NCBI GenBank assembly: GCA_051209155.1
Contig: JBPJGB010000001.1
Origin: Actomonas sp051209155
GTDB taxonomy: Bacteria > Verrucomicrobiota > Verrucomicrobiia > Opitutales > Opitutaceae
DNA: 64,000 nt
Strand: one strand, 5' to 3'
The position numbers and the translations under genes were made by a program. Below, in pieces: positions 32,732-43,133 of the stretch; position 1 is the first letter of the stretch, and each line of letters begins with the position of its first letter. The notes below the pieces were generated by a model. The model saw only the letters and a list, made by a program, of their open reading frames with translations, searched no databases and was not told the DNA's origin.

Positions 32732-34689
32732 TGTGTGGCATCGCTGGATTTTTCTCCGCCCAGACCCTTCCGCCCGACACGCCGGACATCCTCGCCAGGC
32801 AATTGGCGACGATCCGCCATCGTGGCCCCGACGCCACCGGAGAGTTCATCGACCCGGCGCGCGGGGTGGCCCTAGGGCACACCCGCCTGTCGATCAATGA
32901 CCTGGAGGGTGGCAAGCAACCGATCCACGCCCGCGACGGCAGCTGCGTGCTCACCATCAACGGCGAGTTCTACGACTTCAAACGCCATCGCTCGACGCTC
33001 ATGGCCGAGGGGGATCGTTTCACCACCAAGTCGGACTCCGAGATCGCCATCGGGCTCTATCGCAAGATGGGGCTCAAGTTCACCGAGCAACTGCGCGGCG
33101 AGTTCGCCTTTGCGCTCTACGACAAGCAGCAGGACGAACTCATCCTCGTGCGTGATCGCTTCGGCGTGCGCCCGCTCTTCACCTGGATCTCGCCGGATGG
33201 CTCGACGCTCGTCTACGGCTCCGAGGTCAAAGCGATCCTGGCTCACCGTGATGTTGATGCCCGCCTCGATCCGAAGGCGGCGTTGCATCAACTGATGCAA
33301 ACGATCGCGCCGGGTATGAGTGCCTTCGCCGGCGTGACCTCGTTGGCACCGGGGCATTTCCTGCGGGTGCGCAAACGCGATGGCCGTCTCGACATCACGA
33401 CGCACCGCTACTGGGACTTCGACTTTCCGCTGGAGGCCGATCGCCCGGAGAAGTTTGACGAGCAGGAACATGTCGAGCGCGTGCGCGAAGAACTCATTCG
33501 TGCGATCGTCCTGCGCCTGGAGGCCGACGTGCCGGTGGGGTGTTACCTTTCCGGCGGCATCGACTCCTGCTGCATCCTTGGTCTCGCCACCGGCGCGATG
33601 CAGTCACCGGTCAAGGCATACACCATCTCGTTCGACGACGACAAATACGACGAGGCGCCGATCGCCCGGGAGATGGCACAGTCGATGGGGGCCGATCAGG
33701 AGCTCATCCACCTCAAGGCCGAGGACCTCTACGGCGAGAACTACATCAAGACCGCGTGGCACGCCGAGCGCACCTTCTACAACACCCTCGGGGTGGCGAA
33801 GAACCTCATGTCGAAGCGCGTGTGGGACTCCGGCTATCGCTGCGTGATCACCGGGGAGGGCGCCGACGAACTGTTCGCCGGCTACCCCGCGCTCAAACGC
33901 GACATGTTCCTGCACGGTCTCACACACGAGCCGCCGGAAGTGCGCGCCGAATACCAGGCTGCGCTGGAGAAAACCAACGCCATCTTCAAAGGTGCCATCC
34001 TCGCCGAAAACCAGCGTCACCACGACGCGTGGGAAACGTTGTGTGGCTTCACGCCGTCGTGGATTCAGCCGTGGATGGACACGCTCGATCTTGCCCGTCC
34101 GCTGCTCGCCGACGATGTCGCGCACGAACTGCGTGACTATGATCCGATCGCCGAGATCGCCGGACGCATCGACAAGTCCATGCTCGACGGCCGTCACCCG
34201 CTCGACATCGCGCAATACACGTGGTCGAAGTGCCAGCTCGAGGGTCAGATCCTCAACTGGGGCGGTGACCGGGTCGACATGGCCAACTCCATGGAATCAC
34301 GCCCGGCCTTTCTCGACCACCACGTGGCCGCCGCGGCGGTGGACGTGCCGCCGTCGCTCCGCATCAAGGGCAACATCGAGAAATACGTGCTGCGGGAAGC
34401 GGTGAAAGGCGTCCTGCCCGAGGTGCTCTACAAGCGCGAGAAGTTCGCCTTCATGGCACCACCGGCCCACACCGACGATTCGAAGAAAGCCAAGGTCGAG
34501 GAACTCATCGTTTCGTTCCTGAACCGCGACACGGTGAAGGACGCTGGCATCTGCTCGCCGGAGCGGGTGGCCGCTTTCCTGAACGCCTATCGCTCCGATA
34601 CCGACCCGACGTCGCTGGTGCGCAAGGATACGCTCCTCAATCACCTCCTCACCCTGCACATCCTCCACCACAAGTTCATCGCGGCCTAA
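32731..34689 (+). CDS. asnB: Glutamine-dependent asparagine synthetase-like amidotransferase
   Basis: 652 residues. N-terminal class II glutaminase with nucleophile Cys2 (MCGIAGFFSA), IRHRGPDATGE, RLSINDLEGGKQP and INGEFYDFK; C-terminal ATP-PPi synthetase domain with YLSGGIDSCC (about 272-281), TISFDDDKYDEAPIAREM, ITGEGADELFAGYP and MANSMESRPAFLDHHV. It activates a carboxylate as an acyl-AMP and amidates it with ammonia from glutamine. Asparagine synthesis is the default call; the one-base overlap with the unusual transcarbamoylase gene makes a specialised substrate likely. It is longer than E. coli AsnB (554) but within the range of the family. Confidence 0.85.
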   Translation: MCGIAGFFSAQTLPPDTPDILARQLATIRHRGPDATGEFIDPARGVALGHTRLSINDLEGGKQPIHARDGSCVLTINGEFYDFKRHRSTLMAEGDRFTTKSDSEIAIGLYRKMGLKFTEQLRGEFAFALYDKQQDELILVRDRFGVRPLFTWISPDGSTLVYGSEVKAILAHRDVDARLDPKAALHQLMQTIAPGMSAFAGVTSLAPGHFLRVRKRDGRLDITTHRYWDFDFPLEADRPEKFDEQEHVERVREELIRAIVLRLEADVPVGCYLSGGIDSCCILGLATGAMQSPVKAYTISFDDDKYDEAPIAREMAQSMGADQELIHLKAEDLYGENYIKTAWHAERTFYNTLGVAKNLMSKRVWDSGYRCVITGEGADELFAGYPALKRDMFLHGLTHEPPEVRAEYQAALEKTNAIFKGAILAENQRHHDAWETLCGFTPSWIQPWMDTLDLARPLLADDVAHELRDYDPIAEIAGRIDKSMLDGRHPLDIAQYTWSKCQLEGQILNWGGDRVDMANSMESRPAFLDHHVAAAAVDVPPSLRIKGNIEKYVLREAVKGVLPEVLYKREKFAFMAPPAHTDDSKKAKVEELIVSFLNRDTVKDAGICSPERVAAFLNAYRSDTDPTSLVRKDTLLNHLLTLHILHHKFIAA

Positions 34690-34696
34690 CCGAGAC

Positions 34697-34816
34697 TTTT
34701 TGAACCACGAATGGCTCCACTCCCGTTTCGCCTGAAGAGCTTGGTGTATTCAGTTTTCGTGAGGACGGTGCGTAGTCGGTAGACGAAGCCTTTCGTGTCT
34801 ATTCGTGGTTAAAAAA
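34697..34816. repeat. Extragenic element with 16-bp terminal inverted repeats (MITE/REP-like)
   Basis: The ends 34697-34712 (TTTTTGAACCACGAAT) and 34801-34816 (ATTCGTGGTTAAAAAA) are inverted copies with one mismatch, enclosing 88 bases. The AACCACGAAT core followed on the other strand by AGACACGAA resembles a dispersed repeat that I recall from several environmental genomes. It carries no ORF. It fills the gap between asnB and the carbamoylase gene and ends 3 bases before the ATG of the latter, so it may supply its leader or may separate two transcription units. Confidence 0.6.
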
Positions 34817-34819
34817 AAC

Positions 34820-36106
34820 ATGCCCTCCTCTCAACCCGCCTCATCCTCCGCGCCGCTCGCTGTTGATATCGATCGGATCAAATCCGACATCCATGCCTTG
34901 GCCGCGATCGGACACAATGAAATCGACCGGGGCATCTACCGCATGGCGTTCACCGATGCGGATATGGAGGGCAAACGTTGGCTCTTGCATCGCATCGAGG
35001 AGAACGATCTCACCCCGGCCTCCGATGGCGCGGCCAATATCTCCGGTGTCCTTGCCGGAAAATCCGATAAACCGCGCATCTATGTCGGCTCGCACATCGA
35101 TACCGTGCCGTGTGCCGGCATGCTCGATGGCACTCTCGGCGTGGTGATCGGACTCGAGTGCCTGCGCACCCTGCGCGCGGCCGGCGTCGAACCGGAACGC
35201 ACCGTTGAACTGATCGCGTTCAGCGACGAAGAAGGCCGTTTCGGCGGTATGTTCGGATCCGAGGCTTTCACCGGCGCACTCACGCCGGAAAAGCTGCTGC
35301 GCGCCAAGGACCTCAACAACGTCCTGCTCAGCGACGCCATGTTGGAGCAGGGACTCGATCCGAAGCGGGCCCTCGACGCCCGGCGCAATCCGGCCGACAT
35401 CGGTGCCTATCTTGAACTGCACATTGAACAAGGTCCGGTGCTCGACCAAAGCCTGCAGCAGGTGGGCATCGTCGAACAGATCACCGGCCTGCGTTCGTGG
35501 TCGCTGAAACTCACCGGTGAGGCCAACCACGCCGGCACCACCCCGATGGACTATCGCAAGGATGCGCTGATGGGGCTCGCGGACTTTGCGCACGAGATTC
35601 CGCGCATCCTCGACGAAAACGGTGGCGAGCACAGCCGTGCCACCATCGGCAAAGCGGAGATTCAACCGGGCGCGCCCAACTCTGTGCCGGGCGCCGTCGT
35701 GTTCTCCCTCGATTTTCGCGACCCCTCCTCGGAGACGCTGGAGTCGCTTTCGCAGGCTTTTCAAAAAGCACTCGCCGCGATCTCGCGTCGCCGCGGCCTG
35801 CAGTTCGAGGTGAACGTGCAAGGCGACATCCAACCCGTGCCCTGCGCGCCGGCGCTGACCGAAGTGCTCGAAGCGGAGGCCCAACGTCTTGATCTGCGCT
35901 ATCGCCGCATGCTCAGCGGTGCCGCGCACGATGCCCAGATGGTCGGGCGGGTGGCGCCGATGGCGATGGTCTTCGTGCCCAGTCGCGGCGGGATGAGTCA
36001 CTCGCCGGCGGAGTGGACGGCTTGGGATGACATCGAAGCGGGTGCCAATCTCATGCTCGGCGCGCTCCACCGCCTTGCGATGCACGACGAACTTCCCGCA
36101 ACCTGA
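34820..36106 (+). CDS. Zn-dependent amidase: N-carbamoyl-L-amino-acid hydrolase / allantoate amidohydrolase family (M20)
   Basis: 428 residues from ATG 34820; an in-frame GTG lies at 34805 inside the repeat. Metal-site motifs of the AllC/HyuC branch of M20 are complete: GSHIDTVPCAGMLDGTLGV, AFSDEEGRFGGMFGS, YLELHIEQGPVL, GEANHAGTTPMDYRKDAL (lid/dimer domain), SGAAHDAQM and VPSRGGMSHSPAEW. Enzymes of this branch hydrolyse N-carbamoyl amino acids, allantoate or ureidoglycine, releasing CO2 and ammonia. They cannot be separated by eye. Six bases later comes a cysteine hydrolase whose relatives also act on ureido compounds, and upstream is a transcarbamoylase, so a ureide pathway is likely. Confidence 0.88.
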   Translation: MPSSQPASSSAPLAVDIDRIKSDIHALAAIGHNEIDRGIYRMAFTDADMEGKRWLLHRIEENDLTPASDGAANISGVLAGKSDKPRIYVGSHIDTVPCAGMLDGTLGVVIGLECLRTLRAAGVEPERTVELIAFSDEEGRFGGMFGSEAFTGALTPEKLLRAKDLNNVLLSDAMLEQGLDPKRALDARRNPADIGAYLELHIEQGPVLDQSLQQVGIVEQITGLRSWSLKLTGEANHAGTTPMDYRKDALMGLADFAHEIPRILDENGGEHSRATIGKAEIQPGAPNSVPGAVVFSLDFRDPSSETLESLSQAFQKALAAISRRRGLQFEVNVQGDIQPVPCAPALTEVLEAEAQRLDLRYRRMLSGAAHDAQMVGRVAPMAMVFVPSRGGMSHSPAEWTAWDDIEAGANLMLGALHRLAMHDELPAT

Positions 36107-36112
36107 ATCCCG

Positions 36113-36868
36113 ATGGAAACGCCGCCGCCGAACTCGCCCGATCCCTTGCGGAAAATTTACCGCAAGAACATCGTTCAGAATCCCGCGCACTACGAATACA
36201 TCGCGCATAGCCACACGGCGCTGCTCTGTATCGACATGCAGTATCTCGACGCCGCGGAGGGTCACGGCCTCTTCAAGGACGACGAGACTTCGCCGGTTTC
36301 GCGCGAAGGGCGGGACTATTACTTCGGCCAACTGAAGTCCAAGGTGCTGCCCAATGTGCACCAGCTGCAGAATTGTTTCCGTCGCCATGGTCTGGAGGTC
36401 ATCCATGTGCGCATCCAAGCGCTGACCCACGACGGCCGCGATCGCTCCAAAGGCCACAAACGCCTCAAGCTGCTCGCCGCGCCGGGATCGGCCGACGCCT
36501 GTTTTCTGGAGGAAGTCGCCCCCCGCGGCGACGAGATCATCATCAACAAGACGGCCAGCGGCGTATTCTCCTCCACCAACCTGCACTACGTGCTCAAGAA
36601 CATGGGCATCGAGGCCTTGTTTGTGACCGGCGTCTACACCAACGAATGTGTGGAAACGACGGTGCGCGACGCGTGTGATCTGGGCTATCTGGTCACCTTG
36701 ATTGAGGACGGTTGCACCACGGTGACACCGGAGTTGCACGAGGCCTCGCTGAAGACGCTGCGCAACCGCTATTGTCGCATCGTCACGACGGCCGAAGGTA
36801 TCGGTGACATCGAAGAATACGCCGAGGCCACGGCCGATGAAGCCAAAGGCAACGTAACGGCGCTCTGA
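36113..36868 (+). CDS. Isochorismatase-fold cysteine hydrolase
   Basis: 251 residues. The catalytic triad of the family is present: Asp in ALLCIDMQYLD, Lys in INKTASGVFSSTNL and the nucleophile Cys in FVTGVYTNECVETTVRDA. Relatives with this pattern include N-carbamoylsarcosine amidase, biuret hydrolase and ureidoacrylate amidohydrolase (RutB). The SGVFSSTNL segment and the C-terminal ~60 residues are typical of these amide hydrolases rather than of isochorismatase itself. It lies 6 bases after the carbamoylase-like gene and is probably co-transcribed; together they could take an N-carbamoyl or ureido compound apart stepwise. The exact substrate is unknown. Confidence 0.85.
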   Translation: METPPPNSPDPLRKIYRKNIVQNPAHYEYIAHSHTALLCIDMQYLDAAEGHGLFKDDETSPVSREGRDYYFGQLKSKVLPNVHQLQNCFRRHGLEVIHVRIQALTHDGRDRSKGHKRLKLLAAPGSADACFLEEVAPRGDEIIINKTASGVFSSTNLHYVLKNMGIEALFVTGVYTNECVETTVRDACDLGYLVTLIEDGCTTVTPELHEASLKTLRNRYCRIVTTAEGIGDIEEYAEATADEAKGNVTAL

Positions 36869-36948
36869 TTTGCGGCTCTGACCGCCTGCGGGGCAACGCA
36901 GCGCCTGCAAGCGGGCTGCCCACGGTGCGGGTTCGCAACGGTGCTTTA

Positions 36949-36965
36949 GGCGAGGCGCTTGCGCC
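36949..36965. repeat. 17-bp extragenic repeat, copy 1
   Basis: GGCGAGGCGCTTGCGCC occurs here, in the gap between the convergent cysteine hydrolase and ccsA genes, and again exactly at 53029-53045 after gcvH. It contains GGCGC/GCGCC arms around TT. It looks like a short palindromic extragenic repeat unit. Confidence 0.4.
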
Positions 36966-36978
36966 GGCTTAGGGTCGC

Positions 36979-38829
<1,851 letters not shown>

Positions 38830-38850
38830 CGCGGTGGTTTCCGGCGGAGG

Positions 38851-40020
38851 TTAGGCGGTGCGGCGTTTGACGAAGGAGCTCAGGTGGATGCCGAACTGAA
38901 TCAGCAGGCCGAGGGTCATGAGCACGCAGGCGATGTAGGGCAGGGCGTAGCCGGGGTTGCGGACAACTTGCAGGCGGCTCATGCCGTTGGCGCTGTCCAT
39001 CTGGTATTGGTAGAAAGTGTAACCCTGGTAGCGCAGCGGGTGGTTCATGTAGATGAGGGACTCGCGATCCTCGCTGCCGTCGTTGGCCTTCACCCGCACG
39101 CGCGAGGAGAAGTTCTTGGGGATGTTGGACCCGGGGTAGACGTCGTGCTTCAACTGGAGCAGTTCGACGGTGAAGGGCTTGTATTCGCGCGTAAAACGCA
39201 TGCCGAGCCGGTAGGTGCGACCATCGTAGTCAAAACTCTGCGGGGCCACGAGCATGGGCGAGACCACCCAGGTGCCGAGGGAGCCTTCGGTGCCCACGAG
39301 CTCGACAATGGCCGTCGGCAGGTTGCGCTCATCGTCCCGGTAGGTGATCGGCTGGGGCATGATCGCGACCCGTGTGCCGAGACCGACGGTGGCGGGATTG
39401 GGAGCGAACTGGGCCCCAGGGTTGGCGTCCATTTGCGTGCGCATCACCAGGTTGGCATTCGGGTAATAACCGTGAATGAGGACGCGGAACGGGAGTTTGC
39501 CGTGCTGGATCGGGTCGCCTTCGGCGATGATTGATTCCGGAATGGCCACGACCTCGTCGAAGTCGGGGTCACTGGCATCGATGACCACGAGTTCGTGATC
39601 GCGGAAGGCTTCGGAGTAGCCCTTGGTTTCACCCTCATTCAGGGTGAGCGCGAAATCCTCCTGCAGGATGCCGGTGATGAGTTCACCCAGAAGCAGGACG
39701 ATGAGGCCGATGTGCGTGAGGTGGATGCCGATCTTCTTGGCCGAATACTTGAACCGGTAGATGAAGCCCGCGATGAGGTTCACCATCAGGAATCCGCCAA
39801 TCAGATAACCGCCGGGGAAAACCGGCACGGGGATGCGGTTTTCGCCGAAGAAGGAGAGCACGAACAGAGTGCGGAAAAATCGTTCCTGCACGCCCACGAT
39901 GCCGAGCTGCACCTGGGCGAGCGTGGCGACGAAGACGAGCACCATGGACAGCACCAGCAGCACCACGGTGAGCCGCAGCGACGTGAAGAACTGAATGAAG
40001 GCTTTCTTAACCTCGGACAT
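38851..40020 (-). CDS. resB: Cytochrome c biogenesis protein ResB/CcsB-type
   Basis: 389 residues. N-terminal part holds three membrane segments (TSLRLTVVLLVLSMVLVFVA; GGYLIGGFLMVNLIAGFIYR; IGIHLTHIGLIVLLLGELI), then a large periplasmic beta-rich domain, then a last membrane segment near the C-terminus (ALPYIACVLMTLGLLIQFGI). RFKYSAKKIGIHLTHIG and MNHPLRYQGYTFYQYQMD are typical of the ResB family. ResB is the partner of CcsA in System II haem ligation. It starts 2 bases after the upstream lipoprotein gene. Confidence 0.88.
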   Translation of the reverse strand: MSEVKKAFIQFFTSLRLTVVLLVLSMVLVFVATLAQVQLGIVGVQERFFRTLFVLSFFGENRIPVPVFPGGYLIGGFLMVNLIAGFIYRFKYSAKKIGIHLTHIGLIVLLLGELITGILQEDFALTLNEGETKGYSEAFRDHELVVIDASDPDFDEVVAIPESIIAEGDPIQHGKLPFRVLIHGYYPNANLVMRTQMDANPGAQFAPNPATVGLGTRVAIMPQPITYRDDERNLPTAIVELVGTEGSLGTWVVSPMLVAPQSFDYDGRTYRLGMRFTREYKPFTVELLQLKHDVYPGSNIPKNFSSRVRVKANDGSEDRESLIYMNHPLRYQGYTFYQYQMDSANGMSRLQVVRNPGYALPYIACVLMTLGLLIQFGIHLSSFVKRRTA

Positions 40021-40022
40021 GA

Positions 40023-40601
40023 TCAGGGGGCGGCCGGAGCCACGGTTTGGATAAAGTTGCGGAAAGCCTCGGTCTCACCTGCGACGATGGCATCGGGCCC
40101 CATGAGTTTGAAGAACCACGACTCGCCGCCGTGTTCCAGAATGGCTCCGAGGATACGGGTGGGCGTGCCGTCGGCTTCGCCGAGGTAGTCAACCAGGTCG
40201 ACGTGAAACGTCGGCGTATCCACATGTTCAACACTGGCTTGGACGTCGGCGGCGGAGAGCGCGGCGAGGCCGATCTGGCCGCGCCAGCGGTTGAGGTTGG
40301 CGGCGAGACCGCCGGCGTCACCGGGAAAAGCGATGATCGAAAGATCGGCCGCGGCGTCGCCGTCCCCCGGGATACTGAAGCTGCCGCGGCGGAAACCGCC
40401 GGCCGTTTGCTCCTGCCAATGCGCGGGCGCCTGCCACGCCAGCGCCGATGCCGTGCCCGGCGCGGGGTTGGCGTTCATTGCGGCCGGCAGCGTGGCCGTC
40501 GGATCTTCCTTGGGCACCCGGTAGGTTTGGATTTCGTCGCGGGAACAACCCATCAGGGCGAGCGCGGCGAGCGCTGGCAGCAAGGCAAGGCGGGGAGACA
40601 T
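40023..40601 (-). CDS. Predicted lipoprotein of the cytochrome c biogenesis operon
   Basis: 192 residues from ATG 40601. The signal peptide ends in a good lipobox, LALMGCSRDE, giving a lipid-anchored protein. The body has GFRRGSFSIPGDGDAAADLS, FPGDAGGLAANLNRWRGQIG and ILEHGGESWFFKLMGPDAIV, a pattern shared by small secreted proteins of unknown function found beside ccs genes. First gene of the minus-strand operon, 2 bases before resB, so it probably works in cytochrome c maturation or respiration. The frame is open further upstream to 40673, but the lipobox fixes this start. Confidence 0.75.
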   Translation of the reverse strand: MSPRLALLPALAALALMGCSRDEIQTYRVPKEDPTATLPAAMNANPAPGTASALAWQAPAHWQEQTAGGFRRGSFSIPGDGDAAADLSIIAFPGDAGGLAANLNRWRGQIGLAALSAADVQASVEHVDTPTFHVDLVDYLGEADGTPTRILGAILEHGGESWFFKLMGPDAIVAGETEAFRNFIQTVAPAAP

Positions 40602-40722
40602 AGAGGCACCTATTTCGCCATAGAAGCGGAACTTCAACCAATTCCGGCGAAGTAGAAGCCGACCGGTGGTCACCGATTACTCAGACTTGTGTCGCTTGGG
40701 GACGCGGAGGATAAATCGGAGC

Positions 40723-42390
40723 ATGATGATCAAGGTCTTGGGCGACACGGCGGTGTTGGTGGAGGTGACGCCCCGTCCGCAGCCCGATGCCTTTGCCCGC
40801 GTCCACCACGCGGTTTCGCAGCTGCGGAGGGCGGAGATTGCCGGCGTCCGCGACATCGTGCCGGGTTTGACCACCGTGGCGGTGCACTTCGCGCCCGACG
40901 CACATTGGGCGGAGGTCGCGAAACGGGTGCGCGAGTGCTTGGAAATCGGCTTTTCTCCGGGCACTCCGATTCCAGAACCCGCTGGTCGGACGGTCGAGTT
41001 GCCCGTTTGCTACGGCGGCAAACTGGGGAGCGATTTGCCGGAGGTCGCGCAGCACACGGGGCTTTCGGCGGAGGAGGTGGTGCGGCGGCACACGGCCGGC
41101 GATTACCTGGTGCAGGCGGTGGGTTTCGCCCCGGGCTTTCCTTACTTAGCGGGTTTGGACCCGGCCTTGGCCTGCCCGCGACGGGCAACTCCACGCCGCA
41201 AGGTCGCGGCCGGCAGCGTCGGCATCGGCGGTGCTCAGACCGGGATCTATCCGCAGGCCTCGCCGGGTGGTTGGCAGATCATCGGCCGCACCCCGGAACG
41301 ATTGTTCGACGTGGAGGCGGCGGAACCCTCGCGGTTGCGTGCGGGTGATCGCGTGCGTTTTCGATCCATCGACGAGGCCGAGTTTGCGCGGCTTGAGGGG
41401 GGGGCAAGTGCCGGCACCGAACCAACCGCGGCGGCGGGGGCGGCCGCATTGGAGGTGTTGCATCCGGGACTCATGACATCCGTGCAGGACTTGGGGCGGG
41501 TTGGGTATCAGGCGGTGGGGGTAACCGAAGGCGGGGCGGTCGATCGCCGGGCCTTGCGGCTGGCGAATTTGATGGTGGGCAACGCGGCCGGAGCGGCGGC
41601 GCTGGAGTTCTCCTTGCAAGGGCCGCGGCTGCGTTTTGGCGATCGTCGAGTTTGTGTCGTGATGGGGGCGATTGTGGCGGGCGTGCCGTTTGGTCGGCCG
41701 TTTGTGGTGGAGGCGGGCCAGGAGGTGAACCTGGCGAAAGTGCCGGTGGGCTTTCGCGGGGTGCTGGCGATTTCGGGCGGGCTCGATGTGCCGGCGGTGC
41801 TCGGTTCGCGCGCGACCCATTTGCGCGCCGGGTTTGGCGGTTGGGGGGGGCGGGCGCTGTTGGCGGGGGATCGCCTGCCGCTGGGCCCTTCGGACGTGCG
41901 TGACGTGCAGTCGGGTTGGTTGGTTTCACCGTCCTTGGCGCAGCCGGTGACCGACGATCTGCCGGAAGTGCGCGTGCTGCGTGGACCCGAAGGTGAGCGT
42001 TTTCCGCTGGCGGCGTGGAACCGTCTGCTGGGCGAGCCTTATCGCGTGCAAAGCAGTTCCGATCGCATGGGCATGCGGTTGCAGGGGGCGGTGCTCGAGC
42101 CGCGTGAGCCGATGGAGCAGGTCTCCGCGCCCGTGGTGGCGGGCACCATGCAGGTGCCGGCCGATGGACAGCCGATCGTGCTGCTGGCCGATCGCCAGTC
42201 GCTGGGTGGTTACGCGCGCATGGCGACGGTGATCTCCGTCGATCTGCCGGTGCTGGCGCAGGTGCCGCCGGGCGGCCGGGTGCGATTCATCGAGACGACC
42301 CTGGCCGAGGCGGAGGCGCTGCGCTTGGCCGAAGAACATGACATCAACCTCTTCGCGACGGCGGTGGGCGGTCGTTTTGTGCGAAAATGA
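40723..42390 (+). CDS. pxpB/pxpC: Fused 5-oxoprolinase subunits PxpB-PxpC
   Basis: 555 residues from ATG 40723 (or 40726). Residues 1 to about 220 match PxpB/KipI (VLGDTAVLVEV, VPGLTTVAVHF, LPVCYGGKLGSDLPEVA, AVGFAPGFPYLAGLDP, RRATPRRKVAAGSVGIGG, QTGIYPQASPGGWQIIGRTP). Residues about 240-555 match PxpC/KipA (VLHPGLMTSVQDLGRVGYQA, GVTEGGAVDRRALRLANLMV, SGGLDVPAVLGSRAT, VLRGPEGERF, SSDRMGMRLQG, PVVAGTMQVPADGQPIVLLA). The two subunits, separate in E. coli and B. subtilis, are joined in order. With PxpA they form the ATP-dependent 5-oxoprolinase that opens pyroglutamate to glutamate. pxpA overlaps the end by 4 bases. Confidence 0.92.
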   Translation: MMIKVLGDTAVLVEVTPRPQPDAFARVHHAVSQLRRAEIAGVRDIVPGLTTVAVHFAPDAHWAEVAKRVRECLEIGFSPGTPIPEPAGRTVELPVCYGGKLGSDLPEVAQHTGLSAEEVVRRHTAGDYLVQAVGFAPGFPYLAGLDPALACPRRATPRRKVAAGSVGIGGAQTGIYPQASPGGWQIIGRTPERLFDVEAAEPSRLRAGDRVRFRSIDEAEFARLEGGASAGTEPTAAAGAAALEVLHPGLMTSVQDLGRVGYQAVGVTEGGAVDRRALRLANLMVGNAAGAAALEFSLQGPRLRFGDRRVCVVMGAIVAGVPFGRPFVVEAGQEVNLAKVPVGFRGVLAISGGLDVPAVLGSRATHLRAGFGGWGGRALLAGDRLPLGPSDVRDVQSGWLVSPSLAQPVTDDLPEVRVLRGPEGERFPLAAWNRLLGEPYRVQSSSDRMGMRLQGAVLEPREPMEQVSAPVVAGTMQVPADGQPIVLLADRQSLGGYARMATVISVDLPVLAQVPPGGRVRFIETTLAEAEALRLAEEHDINLFATAVGGRFVRK

Positions 42391-43133
42391 CGGTGCTGAC
42401 GATTGATCTCAATTGCGACGTGGGCGAGGGCGTTGGCATCGAAGCGGATCTGTTGCCGTGGGTGAGCTCGGCCAACGTGGCCTGCGGCGCGCATGCCGGC
42501 GACGATGCGATCATGGCCGAGACGATGGCGCTCGCGCGGCGGCTCGGCGTGGTGGCGGGGGCGCATCCGGGTTTTGCCGATCGCGAACATTTTGGGCGGC
42601 GCGAGTTGGGTCTGTCGCCGGGCGAAATCGAGGCGCTGGTCGCGCGGCAGTTGGCGGCCTTGGCCGTGTATGGAGATTTCCATTACGTGAAGCCGCACGG
42701 CGCGCTCTACAACCTCGCGGCGCGCGAAGCGCCGGTGGCGGCGGCGATCGTGCGGGCGGTGTGCGCGCACGACGCGCGGCTCGCGCTGCTGGGCCTGGCG
42801 GGCAGCGCCTTGCTGGCCGCGGGGCGGGAGGCCGGTCTGCGCGTGGTGAGCGAGGTGTTTGCCGACCGCGGTTACGACGAGGACGGGCAGCTCCTGCCCC
42901 GCGGCGAACCCGGAGCCTTGATTGAGGACGAAGCCGAGGTCGAGCGGCGGATCTGGACGATGGTGGCCGAGGGGCAGGTGCTCAGCCGGGAAGGGAAGTG
43001 GGTGAAGGTCGTGGCGGACTCGGTCTGCGTGCACGGCGATGGTCCGCACGCGGTGGCGTTTGCGCGGCGGCTGCGCGAGTCACTGGAGCAAAGCGGGGTG
43101 ACGGTGAGGGCCTTTGCCGGGGGCGGAACATGA
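42387..43133 (+). CDS. pxpA: 5-oxoprolinase subunit PxpA (LamB/YcsF family)
   Basis: 248 residues, the normal size. Signature segments: IDLNCDVGEGVGIEADLLPW, SSANVACGAHAGDDAIM, GAHPGFADREHFGRRELGLS, HYVKPHGALYNLA, EVFADRGYDEDGQLLPRGEP, GALIEDEAEVERR and CVHGDGPHAV. PxpA is the catalytic partner of PxpB/PxpC in ATP-dependent hydrolysis of 5-oxoproline to glutamate. It overlaps both neighbours by 4 bases (ATGA at each end), so the operon is fully coupled. Confidence 0.94.
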   Translation: MTVLTIDLNCDVGEGVGIEADLLPWVSSANVACGAHAGDDAIMAETMALARRLGVVAGAHPGFADREHFGRRELGLSPGEIEALVARQLAALAVYGDFHYVKPHGALYNLAAREAPVAAAIVRAVCAHDARLALLGLAGSALLAAGREAGLRVVSEVFADRGYDEDGQLLPRGEPGALIEDEAEVERRIWTMVAEGQVLSREGKWVKVVADSVCVHGDGPHAVAFARRLRESLEQSGVTVRAFAGGGT

